Shown here piece by piece: positions 12,585 to 24,194 of a stretch of 64,000 nucleotides of DNA; positions within the stretch are counted from its first letter, which is position 1, and each line of letters begins with the position of its first letter. The stretch lies in the NCBI GenBank assembly GCA_026826555.1, contig JAKSZT010054396.1, positions 19,676,233-19,740,232 on the forward strand. The letters run 5' to 3'. A program made the position numbers and the translations under genes. Origin of the DNA: Tolypeutes matacus (taxonomy: Eukaryota > Chordata > Mammalia > Cingulata > Chlamyphoridae). The notes beneath the pieces were generated by a model that saw only the letters and a list, made by a program, of their open reading frames with translations, was not told the origin of the DNA and searched no databases.

Positions 12585-12885
12585 AATAAACATGCAGTGA
12601 TCAACCGCTGTGTACCTGGCCCCACATCACGTAGTGGGCATGCAGCCTGGCTGTGGCCCCTGCCCTTAAGGAGGTCACAGATTGGCAGGGGGAGGGGTGA
12701 CCAAAGCTACAAGCTGCTAACTGCAGCCCAGCGTAGTAAGTGCTGGAGCCTGGTCAGGAATGACGCGCTGAGGCACCCATCGCCAGAGGAGCAAGGGCTC
12801 TTCTGGAGGAGGTGGGTGGCTTTGTAAAAGCAGCAGAGGACTAGGGACATGTGAACTGGGTCCCGGAGGGTGAATAGGAGCTTGA
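12585..12885 (-). repeat. L2 LINE 3' fragment, antisense
   Basis: The + strand has 'ctgtgtacctggccccacat', 'cctgcccttaaggaggtcac' and 'gaataggagcttgacggtg', matching the antisense L2 3' end. Confidence 0.55.
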
Positions 12886-12889
12886 CGGT

Positions 12890-13015
12890 GTATCATCCCC
12901 ATGAGGGTAGACAGAGCAGGTATTGCTTACGATTCTATAGCAAGGAAACCTGGACTCAGAGTGGCTTACTCTCCGACGTCACACAGAGAAGCCCTACGTG
13001 ACTGCCTCCCCGAGC
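12890..13015 (-). repeat. MIR SINE, antisense (weak)
   Basis: Contains 'gcaaggaaacctggactcag' and 'gtcacacagagaagccctac', consistent with a diverged antisense MIR core. Confidence 0.45.
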
Positions 13016-13344
13016 CTGGCATCCATCCCCTCACAGCCCTGCCACGGCATTTTAGACGGTTCTCTTTTTTAACATCAAAAGAAAAACGAGATGATGTGAA
13101 ATCTTCACCTCTTCGTTGTGGGTTTATGAGGTTGATACTTTCCACCAGAGCTGAGTCAGAGATAACTTAACCAAAAAGAAATTTTGTTTTAAATCAGTCT
13201 TCCTGGCAATTCTGCCTCTATTTCATAACTAAATCCTAACGCTTGTCATCCTGTTGTTGAGAAGAATACACAGAGGGTTTGCTATGATTAGGGTGAGAGT
13301 GGTGTTGGAAATGCTCAATTAAATGGGACAGCTCATCATTCTTC

Positions 13345-13655
13345 CTTCATTTATTTAACAAATATTTATGGTATGCCTACTCTTAGTGGTGTGCTGATAA
13401 ATGTTTGACTATGGCCTCTCCAGGGGAATATAAATGCCCCGCTTTGTAGTGATCACCAATTTCTGTGGTGTAAATTCTCCCATTGTGGCCAGCTTCAGGC
13501 AACCAATATGATTTCATTGACAGCAGAGTTGGGAGGAGAGGACAGAATTGGTGGAGGTCAGCTCCAGCACATCATGAGGGTCTGGGCTAGGTGTTGGGAT
13601 GAATTAGTGAACAAAACAGACATGGATGGTTCCTGTCCTCTGTAAGAAATCAACA
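13345..13655 (-). repeat. L2 LINE 3' fragments, antisense
   Basis: Two separated pieces: 13345-13400 with 'tcatttatttaacaaatatt' and 13575-13655 with 'tgaattagtgaacaaaacag' and 'tggttcctgtcctctgtaag'. Both are antisense L2 3' sequence, split by about 170 unassigned bases. Confidence 0.55.
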
Positions 13656-13659
13656 CCCC

Positions 13660-14740
13660 CGATCATTGACCGGATGAAAGGCAATGTTTTCCATTTGATC
13701 CTAGGAATATTTCTGTAATTGTTACTAAGAGAAAGAGATTGAGGGACTGAGAGATAGAGACAGAAATTCAGAAAAAGAGAGACAATGAGATTGAAGCATT
13801 CCAAAACGCTTATCTTGATAAATGCTAAAATGCTTCAGCCATTGGCCTCTTCCTGTGCACCCCCCTCCTTTATTTACCTCTCTGCCATTGCGGTCTCCAG
13901 CACATAGTTGTTTCAAAGAACAACAGATTGCAGGGGGAAATGAGAAAAAGGAAAAAGAAATGATTGCTATTTCTCAGTGCGTTTTAGCATGAAAGGACAA
14001 TGATGTATTTAGTACTTTTGTGTTCGTATCTTATTGGCATATGGACTTGCTTACCTTATTGACTCAGCTCCCCTCTCCAAATTAGTTTTATACCAATTCA
14101 AGGATAAATAAATAAAATAAATGAATATGAAACCATCAGAAGAGGAGTCAATGGTTTGAATAGATATTCAATGTCTAACCTCTTACACAGAAATACCACA
14201 TAGCAGCAGCAACCAGTGCTTATTAGTGTCCTGGACTTGTGAGGGTAACATTTCAGCCTAGCCATGAAGAAGAAACTCCTTATAAGGTACGACTGAGAGG
14301 ACACAAAGAAGACCCTCTTACCTCCAGCTAATTCCTCCTCGGGCTGACACCTTGGCTGAAATGTCACTACTGGAGATATATTCCTTTGGTTTACAGCAGT
14401 GCCCCTTGCTAACAACTGATACCCACACAAACATTTGCTTTTGTTGTTATCAAGCATTGATACCTTAGGGTAAATGAGTCATCAGATAAGTAATAGAATA
14501 GTTAGCTGAAGGTAAGCTTTAAAGAGAAAGAGGGACAGAGTTTGAGCACTGCTCCCGCACAGATACCAGGAGTTCTGGGGAAAGAAGGGGGATCAAGAGC
14601 CCCATTGAAGGGAAGGTCCTACCATCTCACAGACTACACACAGACTCCATTATTGTCTCTGGACGGTGAACATCTTGAACATTAATAGTAAACAGACTAC
14701 AATACTGGATGTCTTCAGATCTTTAAAAAAAAAAAAAATT
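13660..14740. other. Unique sequence, nothing recognised
   Basis: Includes a GAGA-rich patch near 13735-13780 and a poly(A) run at 14725-14738. The 119-codon frame at 14098-14457 (-) has no recognisable domain. Confidence 0.4.
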
Positions 14741-14749
14741 CTTCTTTAT

Positions 14750-14990
14750 TGAACAATAACTAGATGCCAGGCCCTTTGTTAGCTCATCACGTAATTTATC
14801 TCATTTGCACAACAACCCTATAAGGTAGATATGCTTAGCCCCAGTTTATGGCAGGGACGTATCCTCCTTTGTAGAAGAAAACTAGGGGTCAGAGAGGGAA
14901 GTAACTTGCCCAATATCACGCAGCTAATAAGTAGCAAAGTCTGGCTTGCAAACTTGAGCCTGTCTGACTCCTAAGCTTGGGTTCTCTCCA
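14750..14990 (-). repeat. MIR SINE, antisense, near full length
   Basis: Shows 'acaacaaccctataaggtag', 'ggtcagagagggaagtaact', 'cagctaataagtagcaaagt' and 'gagcctgtctgactcctaag'. One of the clearest MIR copies in the window. Confidence 0.8.
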
Positions 14991-14994
14991 CTCT

Positions 14995-16875
14995 GATGCT
15001 GCCCATCAGGGTGGGTGTGGTTTGCTGGTGCTTCAGATGGCTCCAGGATATTGTATATTTTGATTTTTTCTGGTTGCTTTTAGTACTTTTTGGGTCTTCC
15101 TGCTCTGGTGGTCAGTTATCAGCTCTTGGTGTAATCCAGGTACTTTACTATAATGTACCCCACCGAGGTTTAGGAACCAGGTAACTAAGCATGTTGTTTC
15201 TATTTGTAAAATAAAAGTCCATTGGTTTTAAGTAGACGCCTAAGGGTTTCTCCAAGTTTAGTACTTGATCCTTGAGGCATACCTTGAGCAGCCTTTTCTA
15301 ATGGTTTCCTAATTCTTTGCTATTTTCTAAATAGATGAAATTCTTGATTGTCTTCTGGATAGATGAGCAGGTAAGGTATCACATTATATTGGTGAAACAT
15401 TCCATGTATATTATGATGCATTTTATTAGTTAAAATTTTATAGGAGAAATATATATACACACATATATATACCACATATGTATATATACACATGTATATG
15501 TATACACACATCTATATATATATGTGGGTTTGTGTGTATATAAATATATGAGGAGAGGAGGAAGAGAGTAAAAGGGGTGGGGGAGAGTTCATGAGCTCTT
15601 TTGGGACTCATGCATTAAATATCTTTTTTTTTCAGATTTACATAATTGGTTTAGTGACTGTTACTTGGTGAAAACTTTTGAAATATGTGCGTCCTTAATG
15701 CCAAAGTTCAAGCTCAGTTGATCAAATTAATCACCCTCCTGGGTCTGGAGAGGGCTGGACTCCTGGTCAGCTGTAAACTACCAATGATTATATTATTTTA
15801 GATATCTGGTTGATATTAAAGTATTTCGTGTACCACACCAAAGGTCAGTTTAGCTGCTGGAAAAAAAAAAACTTTTAGTAACCAGTTTGCTTAGGCAAGG
15901 CCCTTCGCCTATTTGGGAGCCTCAGTGGAGTACAAAGGATCTGGCTCGACCTGGCATTTGCTTGAAGGGCCCCTCCAGATCTAGGATTCCACTGCATCTT
16001 CCCATCAACCACATGATAGTCTTGGTAGAAGCTTTATAAATGATACCAGGTGTCCTCAGCTGTGCCAATAAGGAGTTAACATCTCATCTGCAGAGTATGA
16101 AAAGTCTTACATAACTCATTCAGTCTCATCTCATGGGTGTTTCTCTGTAAACTCTGCCAGGACTAATTTCATGGTTTTAAAACAACTCATGAAACCAAAA
16201 GAATACACAATGAGCTGCCATGAGATATGATTATTCCCCATTTGTAAGGAAAAGACCTGTAGCTCCTTGGAACTTATTAGGAATAATTTCTCAATTAAGC
16301 CAACAACGCAAGCCCTTGGAAAGGTGCTCACAATGGAGCAGAGGTGGCATTGGAAGGTTCTTCCTCTAATGGAGCTCCAGAACTCTCCCCTCCTCCTGTC
16401 TCATTCCCACCTTTGTCTGACTTTCTTTGGGAGGTGTTTGTTTTCCCAGGTAGTTTAAAGATTTTCTGAGGTAGAGAGCTTGGGGAGGCCAAATCACTGC
16501 ACTAGCCCAGCCCAGCTTGATCTTCTGAGTCCTTATCACATCTCCAAGTTGGGACTCAGGCTCTTATATCTGGGGAAGTCAGAGGGTCACCTCAAAGAGA
16601 GTAGTGCATTCTGGGATGCTCAAGAGCTCTCTTAGCTTCTTGAGCGTGTGCCATTTCAGTTCCCTTCCAGCTTAAATAGCCTGTGCCTTCCACCAGAGCT
16701 AGAATACCACCCTCTCTGGGATACAGAGAGGTATGGGATGGGGTGGAGGGGGAGGGGGAGCCTCGTTCCAGCACACAGAATGAGATTGCAGCAGAACCAG
16801 AGCTTGACCCTCACTCACTCCTACTCTAGGCTTCTTTCCACTCTGTCATGAACTACAAATTTACTTCTCACTGCA
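14995..16875. other. Unique sequence with an AT-rich simple repeat
   Basis: No gene or clear interspersed repeat recognised. A TA/TATACA tract lies at 15446-15549. Short overlapping frames at 16131-16851 are unsupported. Confidence 0.4.
15446..15549. repeat. TATACA/TA-rich simple repeat
   Basis: Alternating purine-pyrimidine tract of about 100 bases built of TATA, CACA and TGTA units. Confidence 0.85.
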
Positions 16876-16884
16876 CAGGGTAGG

Positions 16885-17040
16885 AAATATTGTGACGATA
16901 ATGGTACAATTTGCATAGCTTGATCCATTTAGATATCCACAATAATCCTGTAATGTAGGCAGGCATCAGGTAGTACTATCCCCACTTTAAAGATGAAGAA
17001 GCCAAGGCACAAGGCCATTTAAGGCAATTAACCAGAGCTA
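16885..17040 (-). repeat. MIR SINE, antisense
   Basis: Shows 'atccacaataatcctgtaat', 'ctatccccactttaaagatg' and 'agaagccaaggcacaaggcc'. Confidence 0.65.
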
Positions 17041-17089
17041 TTTCCATTATATTTTATTGTCCCTTGTCTAATTTTTCATGGTGGTACAG

Positions 17090-17479
17090 TGCCTTACAGT
17101 CTACAGGGCACCTTCACATCTAGTGTGGGGAGCGGGGGAAGAATAGGGCTCTAGATGAGAGGAATTGGCCTATGTAGAATGAGGCCATAAGGAAGGTCTC
17201 CTCTGATAATCTGAGGTTGACAAATAACCCTGCTCTTTCCGACTGGCTCACCTTGAAGGAAGGGAAGAGAGAAAGCTGTCTGAAGGTGCAATCTTAGGAG
17301 TTCAGTGGCTGTACCACATCCTTCCCTCATCATTGCACCATAGGATTTAGATGTCCATGTTCCATGGTGTCACATTGTGTCCCATAGAAATTAGCTCAGA
17401 GGACTGAGACCTTCCTTCAAGGAGCTTCCATCTAAACAGTTTTCAAGTTTTTAACCTGAAAATATTCTCCTTGGGTTTG
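17090..17479. other. Unique sequence, nothing recognised
   Basis: About 390 bases before the LTR with no feature I can name. Confidence 0.4.
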
Positions 17480-17484
17480 GCCAC

Positions 17485-18189
17485 TGTTTTAGTTTCCCAG
17501 GCTGCTCAAAGCAAATACCATGAAATGATTCAGCTTAAACAATGGGAGTTTATTGGCACACAATTAGAGTCCAGGAAAATGTCCCAATCAAGGCATCATC
17601 AAGGCAATGCTTTCTTCCTGAAGACCAGCTGCCAGTGATCTTGGCTTCTCTGCCACAAGGCAAGGCACATGGCCATGTCTGCTGGTCTCTCTCTTCTCTT
17701 CTGGATTCTGTTGATTTCAGCTTCTTGTTTCCATGGATTTTCTCTCTGTGTGTATTCATTCCATTTATAAAGGACTCCAGTAATTGGATTAAGACCCATC
17801 CTGGAAGTGGTGGGTCAAACCTTAAATGAAGTAGCCTCATCAAAGGGTTGGGGGGGGGGGAATACACAAAATGTAAGATATGGGCTATAATTAGTAATAG
17901 TATTTTGATGATGTTCTTTCATAGTTTATAACAAATGTTTCACAACAGTGCAAGGTGGTGGTGGTGGAGAGATGTATGGCAGCCTTGTATGATTATATGC
18001 ATGTTTGTTTTGTAAACTCACAAATTTTACTATATACTTTTTGTTTTTGTAGGTTCATGTATGAATGATAGACTTCAATACAATTTTATTTAAAATAAAG
18101 TCCTATTTACAATGGACTCACACCCACGGGAATGGATTATCTTTAAGAACATGTCTTTTCTGGAGTACATACAGCTTCAAACCACCACA
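17485..18189 (-). mobile_element. Solo LTR of MaLR (MLT1/MST-like) type
   Basis: Read on the minus strand the element starts TG and ends CA. Its + strand order ('tagtttcccaggctgctc', 'cagcttaaacaatgggagtt', 'ggcttctctgccacaaggca', 'taaaggactccagtaattgg', 'aacatgtcttttctggagta') parallels the reverse complement of the MLT1 LTR, with lineage-specific changes. The 5-base direct repeat gccac stands at 17480-17484 and 18190-18194, as expected for ERVL-MaLR integration. There is no internal retroviral sequence, so this is a solo LTR. A second element interrupts it at 17848-18100. Confidence 0.8.
17848..18100 (+). mobile_element. L1 3' UTR fragment nested in the LTR
   Basis: The LTR text runs to 'gcctcatcaaagg' and resumes at 'tcctatttacaatggactc' at 18101. 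Between them is a G run, then 'gatgatgttctttcatagtt', 'gtttcacaacagtgcaaggt' and 'tgtttgttttgtaaactcac', which resembles an L1 3' UTR, ending in an A/T-rich tail. Only a weak short target repeat (aaag) is visible. Confidence 0.65.
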
Positions 18190-18194
18190 GCCAC

Positions 18195-20365
18195 CTTTTC
18201 CAGGTCATAGGAAGAACAGTAGGAATACATTTAATAAACAACCGTTTAGGAGATGGCATTTTATTGCTCTTTCTGCTGCTGCTGCTGCTGTTGGTTTGGG
18301 GTGAGGACAGGAGTGAAGTTGTGGAGTTGCTGCCAGCCTGCAGAAAGGGAGCAGCCCATGTGGAACATTGGCTTGAGGGCACCATTTTAAATTCTCTCAA
18401 TTCCTGTCCCCGCCACCAGCCACAAAATCCAGTTAGCCCTTTAGAGGTAAAGACTTTGTCTTCGTCTCTTGAGCTGTAATAAGTCTAGCAGGTGGTATTT
18501 TAGGATAGCTAATATCACTACAGGATATGCATGGCATAATGGTGAAAGCTTATAAAGGCCAAGGCTTAAAGATGGCAGTGTTTTCTTGAAGCTTGTCTGT
18601 GGTTGGCAAGAGGTGGGAAGCATGTCATATTTTAGAAAATAAAGTCCACAATTTGGTTTTAGACAAATCCCTCTGACAGTGAAGCATCACTACCTCCCAT
18701 TTCCCACATTTACTTGATGAAGGACCAAAGGATTAAATTTGTAAAGACAGAACTCCTAACTCAAGGATATAAGCAGATGAGCAAAAGGGTCCTTCTGAAC
18801 AAAAAGTAGGGAAGGAAGTCAGGTGCTTTTGTTCTGGCTCTAATTAATTAAATGAGGACTGTGCACTGTCAGAATAAAAGTTTGGACAACCAGTGGCCAA
18901 TAACTTGGAAGGTTCTGGTTATCATCTTGAAAATAGATTGGATTTTGCTGTCAGATACCCACAGGCAACTCACAGGGACACTGGTGACTCACTTGCCTGT
19001 GATGTCATTTAGATTTGGATATTTGAAAGCATACTGGCTCATTGATTATGTACATAGACGTTTCCCCAAGGGTTTTTGTTGTTGTAGTTTTTCCCCCAAG
19101 GGGCAGCATAAAAGCAGGTATAATGGTCCTGATGTGGCAGTGTTCAAATCTAAGAGCCATTCAGAAACATAAGTGATGTGTAGACTGTATTATATACTAC
19201 AAGTTAGCAAGTTGGAGCAAACTAAATAGGGCAAATTTCACCAGGCACGTATGTGTAGAAGGGAGAAAAGATTTATCAAGAATGCTGTGAAATAAGCAGA
19301 AAATTATTCAGCATTTCTCTATTCATCAAAGCAATAGTGTTAGGCTTTGAAAGTCCCTGATTTAGTCAGACCTTTATTTCATTTGTGTCAGTATTTGTAA
19401 ATAATTATATTAAAGTGATATTTTAAGTAGCCCTATTTCCAAACAGCATGTTCTTCACAGTGAGTGTTTTAAGGGGAGAAAGGAAACAATTGAACAAACT
19501 ACACTCAGCATAATTATAAAACTACTGCCAAGGAAGGGACTGCATTTTTACCTTTTCTCCGCCACCTCAGAGAGGCAGCTGGGATGCAGGTGTTCAAAGA
19601 ACCCATTCTAGAGCACACTGCCTGAGTCCAGAACTTCCTAGTGTTGCTTAATGCAACAGAGTCACAAAGGCACTAAGGCAGGGAGGAAAGTTTTCACAGC
19701 TCAAATGTCACAGAACCTCAGACCTGAGGCAGCCTTTCAGAATTTGGTGGCCAGTAGTAAGTCTTGGAGTCTAGCCTGGCTTAAGTCCATCTCTGTGGCA
19801 AATAACCAGAAGACTCTGATGTTCCACAAATTCTCCTCCCAGTGAAACACAGACACGCTAAATATTTAATTCACTGTTTCCAGTCCTTGGGCCTCGCAGC
19901 TTCCTCGCTCTCTGCTTTTCACACAGGCAGTGCAGTTTCACACTTGGCGAACCAGGTTCTGATGTGGTTTGATGTAGTTCCTTGGTGTTTAAGATGACTA
20001 AGAAATTGGCATCCAGCATTGATATGTTGGAAATGTGAAAGGGAATCCTACAATTGGGACAATATCACCACCTGACCTATCTGAACAGGGCTTTGCAAGG
20101 CACATGTATCGTGGCAAACCTCACTTGATGACTGACTCAGCAGTGAGAAGAGATTTGGGGTTATTTTTCAATTGTGAGAACAAAAGGGTTTTCGTGTATC
20201 TGAGACTCTTCTAAGCCTCATTAGTTCTTGGGTAAGTTTTATGAGGTTATCTGATCTTTAAGAATTAGACTAGGTGACCTTAACCATAGTAATGAAAATT
20301 GAAATATTAAAAAGTAAGTGGAGAATATTACTAACATACTGTTCCAATTTAGTCATAGAACCACA
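18195..20365. other. Unique sequence with a short CTG repeat
   Basis: (CTG)6 lies at 18273-18290. The frames at 18852-19172 and 19651-19845 have no recognisable domain. No other feature seen. Confidence 0.4.
18273..18290. repeat. (CTG)6 triplet repeat
   Basis: Six uninterrupted CTG units followed by TTG. Confidence 0.9.
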
Positions 20366-20369
20366 GTAT

Positions 20370-20505
20370 GTTTGGGCCAAAAGGAATTTCAGAGATTACT
20401 TAATCCACCTTTTTATTGTATAAATGAAGAAACAAGAGCACAGATAAGTTAACTTCTTGCCCAAGGTCACACAGCTAGATATCAAAACCAAGTTTTCTTT
20501 TCTGT
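20370..20505 (-). repeat. MIR SINE, antisense
   Basis: Shows 'ttattgtataaatgaagaaa', 'acttcttgcccaaggtcaca' and 'cagctagatatcaaaaccaa'. Confidence 0.65.
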
Positions 20506-21102
20506 TTTTTTCAGAGGGGGAGGGACGGCTGGTAGTGGTGGCAGGAAGAGTAAAAATTTTTAGGAGTTAGGGGTTCTGTGACAGAGGTCGTGTGTCATTT
20601 TAGTCTAGAGTAAAGTATGATTATGTGGGATGAATTTGCGACCCACTGAAAAATTATGAACAGATTATATTGTAAAAAGAGATTTCTAGTGATCCTCAGT
20701 CCTTCCTGTAGATCTGAGTTACCATTTGGTGTCATTTCCTTTTAGACCATAGAATTTCCTTTGGCTTGTCTTTTAGTGCAGCTCTGTCTTCTCTGTGGTC
20801 CACAGCCACTAAAACCTTTGCTCTGTTCTTTCAGCTTCCAGTTTTTTATTTTTTACTGGGACCCCTGGGGTCTTCCTCAAGCATATATAGTTAAGTTCTC
20901 CCTCAATTTTCTTATTTCTCTGGCAGCCCTGTCTTGGTGCTCTGAAGCTTTCAGACCCAAAAACAGACTGAGGAATGCCCCAAGCACAGATCCACAAATA
21001 CACAAATTCTACCACGTGGAGGCCTATCTTTCAAGTACAGACTCCTTTCCATTTTCAGTTTGCTTTTACTTGCACTTATTGCCTTCAAATAGTTGCGTTT
21101 TG

Positions 21103-21307
21103 TTTTTTTTTATTTTTTATTTTAGGAGGTATTGGGAATTGAACCCAGGACCTCGACCATGGGAAGCAGGCACTCAACCACTGAGCTACATCTGCTCCCC
21201 AGTGAGAGTTAGTTTTTTCATTTGTTTTTAGGAGGTACCAGGAATCGAACCCGGGACCTCATACATGGGAAGCAGGTGCTCAACCACTTGCACTACATCT
21301 GCTCCCC
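21103..21307 (-). mobile_element. DAS-type SINE with two tandem heads, antisense
   Basis: Two copies of a tRNA-derived head lie in tandem on the minus strand: 21124-21200 and 21227-21306. Each holds 'gaaYYgaacccRggacctc' like B-box text and ends in 'tacatctgctccc'. T-rich spacers precede each head on the + strand, matching A-rich tails on the minus strand. Imperfect flanking repeats 'caaatagtt' (21086) and 'caaatggtt' (21308) may be the target duplication. The frame at 20761-21231 reads into this SINE by chance. Confidence 0.85.
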
Positions 21308-21394
21308 CAAATGGTTTTTTAAAAAGAATTCTGTGCAGGTATTTTAATTGTTATCCACAGGAGGTTAAGGATGACAAAGCTCCTCTGCCATTGC

Positions 21395-21620
21395 CAGAAG
21401 CCATTGCCCCTTACACTTACATTTAGGCTTCTCAAAACACTTTGGTCCCATATCACAGCTCTGAAAGTCAAGTAGGAATAATATTATTAAGCCCATATTA
21501 TAGATGAGGAAATAGAGAGGTTAAGTGTCATGCCCAAGTTCACACAGCTCTTTAGTGGCTAAATCAGGCCTGGAATCCGGAGCCTGTGATTTCCAGTCTG
21601 GGTTCAATTCCACAATCCAT
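21395..21620 (-). repeat. MIR SINE, antisense, near full length
   Basis: Shows 'tatagatgaggaaatagaga', 'ggttaagtgtcatgcccaag', 'gcctggaatccggagcctgt' and 'gtctgggttcaattcc'. Confidence 0.75.
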
Positions 21621-21624
21621 ATGA

Positions 21625-22225
21625 TTCTAAGTGAGCCAGACTTTTCTGAAAGCTGTCATTGCATTATCTCTCCCTTAAATGTCACTAAATAAACAAACAA
21701 ACAAAAGACAACCCTAGTTATTTGAATTTTTTTGGTCCAAAGGAAGGCTCTGGGCCTCTAAGGGTCATGAATATCTTTGAGAAGGGAGACCTTGTCATGC
21801 TGGTGTTGAAAGCAAAAAACCTGCAATAACCCTGGAACCAACTGATACCTGCAAGCCCCAGCATGTTTCATTGTGAAACTAAAGCCAACCTAGAAGTTTA
21901 TTGAGGAGCCATATACAACCACAAGAGGAGTGCCGTAAATTACATATGCAGGGGCTGCCTGCTGAAATTCTTAACAGAATATCAGAGCTGAATTGGCCCT
22001 GTGGGGAGGTATTCTGGGTCCTTCAGAGTTCTGCAGTTTGAAAGTCACTGGAAGGCAAGAGTTTTTCTCAAATTGGTGGATTGCATAGATTATTCAAAGT
22101 AAGTCTGCAATCTTCTCCACTCTCTGGGTTCTGAGTGCATTTTTTCATCCCATCGGTCAGTCTGAATCTTCTTTAGGCTATTATGTCATGCCATGTTAAA
22201 ATCAGCCTGTGTACCCCAGAATAGA
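21625..22225. other. Unique sequence with an AAAC repeat
   Basis: (AAAC)n lies at 21686-21706. Nothing else recognised. Confidence 0.4.
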
Positions 22226-22227
22226 TT

Positions 22228-22690
22228 ATTTCCTTTCATTCATTTAGTTAATGCTACCCACACTCAAATACTTATTTTGAGCAAGGCACTGTGCTAAAGA
22301 GGCCAAAAAGAAACTCAGCTTAATGCTGGTAAAGCTTAAACCTTAAGACTCCTCATTTGCACAGACTTCTTCCAAGGTCCTGGGAGGGGCCTTAGCAATG
22401 TATTATATGTTTATATAATATTTTAAACCATTAGATATATTTGAATTCTTTTTTAAAAGGAGAGCCCCTCAAATCATATAAACGTAAGTTGCCAAAAACC
22501 TGGATCTGATCATGAAAAGAGCATACAGGCAGTGGGGAAAGGGCATAATTGAGGTACAGTGTGGGAAGTGCAATGTGGACCCTGTGCTGCACATAGTGGG
22601 AATGTACTTGGGGAAGGAGGGTGGTCAGGGAAGACTTCCTGGAGAAGATGAAGGCTGAACTGGATATATAAAAGTGAAAAAGTTTTAGTC
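22228..22690 (-). repeat. L2 LINE 3' fragment, antisense
   Basis: Shows 'catttagttaatgctaccca', 'gcaaggcactgtgctaaaga', and later 'gtggtcagggaagacttcct' with 'ggagaagatgaaggctgaac', the antisense L2 order. A middle part (22340-22560) is poorly matched. Confidence 0.6.
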
Positions 22691-22723
22691 ATGAATAGCT
22701 TGAGCAAAGTTAGAGGTGAGATA

Positions 22724-22755
22724 TAGTGTGTGTGTGTGTGTATGTGTGTGTGTGA
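22724..22755. repeat. (TG)n microsatellite
   Basis: About 16 TG units with one interruption (TATG). Confidence 0.9.
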
Positions 22756-22759
22756 GTGA

Positions 22760-23690
22760 TTAAGGGACTTTGCTGTTTGAGGGCATTTTCCTTTATGTTG
22801 GGGGAGCTTTCTGATGAGAAGAAGGTAAGGAGATTCCATTTCCCAGGAGCTATGTAGTTTGCTGGAATGTGTTCCCAACAACCACCTGATCTTCAGGTTC
22901 CTGGATCCCAGCTACCCCCTCCACTTGACCTTTGGGAGACCTATTGGTGACCACATCAATTGTTCTTCAAGGAAAAATTACCCTTGTACTCCTCATTTCT
23001 TCTCCCACATCCCTCCAGCCTGTCCTTCCTGTCAGCCTTAAGAATCAGTATTTCATTTTGAAGAGCCTTGGCTGATGCCGGTTCTGCTTATTTGCTTTGC
23101 AGCCACTGTGGGTAACGCTTTGTAGGTCTGTCAGTATGTAAATTAAACCAAGCATAGATAGCTTTGTGTTGCTTAATGTTCAGCTGATAAAAATTAATGT
23201 GGTGTGAAATGAGCATTTTATCTGACTGCAGATACATTGATGGAGTTAATTAGACAGGCAGAGGGAAAATGTTATTAAGCAGGACAGGGGCTTCCTCCTG
23301 GAATGGGACCCCTGTCCTCAAGCAGCAGGTCTGGATGGGCAGCAGGTGTGGCCAGAGGGCGGGGGCCGAGGCAGGCGTGGGCAATGCGGCAGGGAGGGCG
23401 GCCTCTTTAAGCAATCAGCCCCGCAGTGCTGATGACTGCGTGGATCCTGCCTGAGGAGGGTGGGAGGGAGGTGCAAGCCTAGCCAGACCAGGCACCTCCA
23501 GCTCCCTGCAAAACGCACTCATCAGCGTTTGTGAACAGGCTGAGGCGCTTCTCAGGTGCAGCATCGCAGCCTTCGGTAGAGAAAGGAGTTTCATTCTTAA
23601 GCAAGGAGGAGCAGAGGATGGGCCAAGCACCACCCCACACAGCAGTCAACCCAGGGGAGCTGGGAACTCCCAAGCCCCAACTAAAATGCC
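22760..23690. other. Unique sequence, GC-richer in its second half
   Basis: 23280-23460 is GC-rich with several CpG but too short and sparse for a CpG island call. 23100-23270 is AT-rich and repeat-free. Overlapping short frames on both strands at 23269-23773 follow the GC content. No exon supported. Confidence 0.35.
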
Positions 23691-23694
23691 TCAA

Positions 23695-24190
23695 AAGAGC
23701 CACTGTGATCTCGCCTTTGCTCAAGCCATGGAATGTAGCATGTCCTGGGACAATTATCTGCCTCCCCGATTAGACGGCAAGCTCCTCAAGATCAGAGGCA
23801 TCTCCTGGTCGTCACGGTGACCTCAGGTCTGAGTGCTGTGCACCACACACAGGTCCTTCATAATGCCAGCTGAGCGAACGAATGCACACTATGGCCCCTT
23901 CTGCCTGGAAATCTCTCCCTGCCCCTGCACCCTGCTGAGCCGCCTTCCCACCTCAGCTCAAATGTCACGGCCTTGCCAAAGCTCCTCCTGCCTTCCAGAC
24001 AGGATCAGTTCCTCCAGATAAATACCCTTGAGACACTTTGTATTTTCCCTCCTTAGCTCTTTACAAATTTAAATGAACTATTTGTGTGCCTACTGCCCCC
24101 AAGAGGCTTTGAGCTCCAGGAGGGTAAGGACTGAACAGTTTTCTTCACCATTATATCCCAGCACCTAGCAGAGTGAAGCACAGCCAGGGC
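23695..24190 (+). repeat. Two L2 LINE 3' ends in tandem
   Basis: The first copy (about 23695-23885) has 'ttagacggcaagctcctcaa' and ends in 'gagcgaacgaatg'. The second (about 23889-24190) has 'cccttctgcctggaaatctc', 'tcagctcaaatgtcacggcc', 'aggctttgagctccaggagg' and 'tatcccagcacctagcagag'. Both are in sense orientation and directly adjacent. Confidence 0.8.
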
Positions 24191-24194
24191 TTCG

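Noticed and set aside
17480..18194. Endogenous retrovirus with internal genes
   Set aside because: Only a solo LTR is present; the interior insert is L1-like and contains no viral gene.
20761..21231. 156-codon open frame on the + strand
   Set aside because: Its second half is SINE sequence, the first half has no known domain, and overlapping frames exist.
23280..23460. CpG island or promoter
   Set aside because: Too short, with few CpG, and no transcript evidence or core promoter arrangement.
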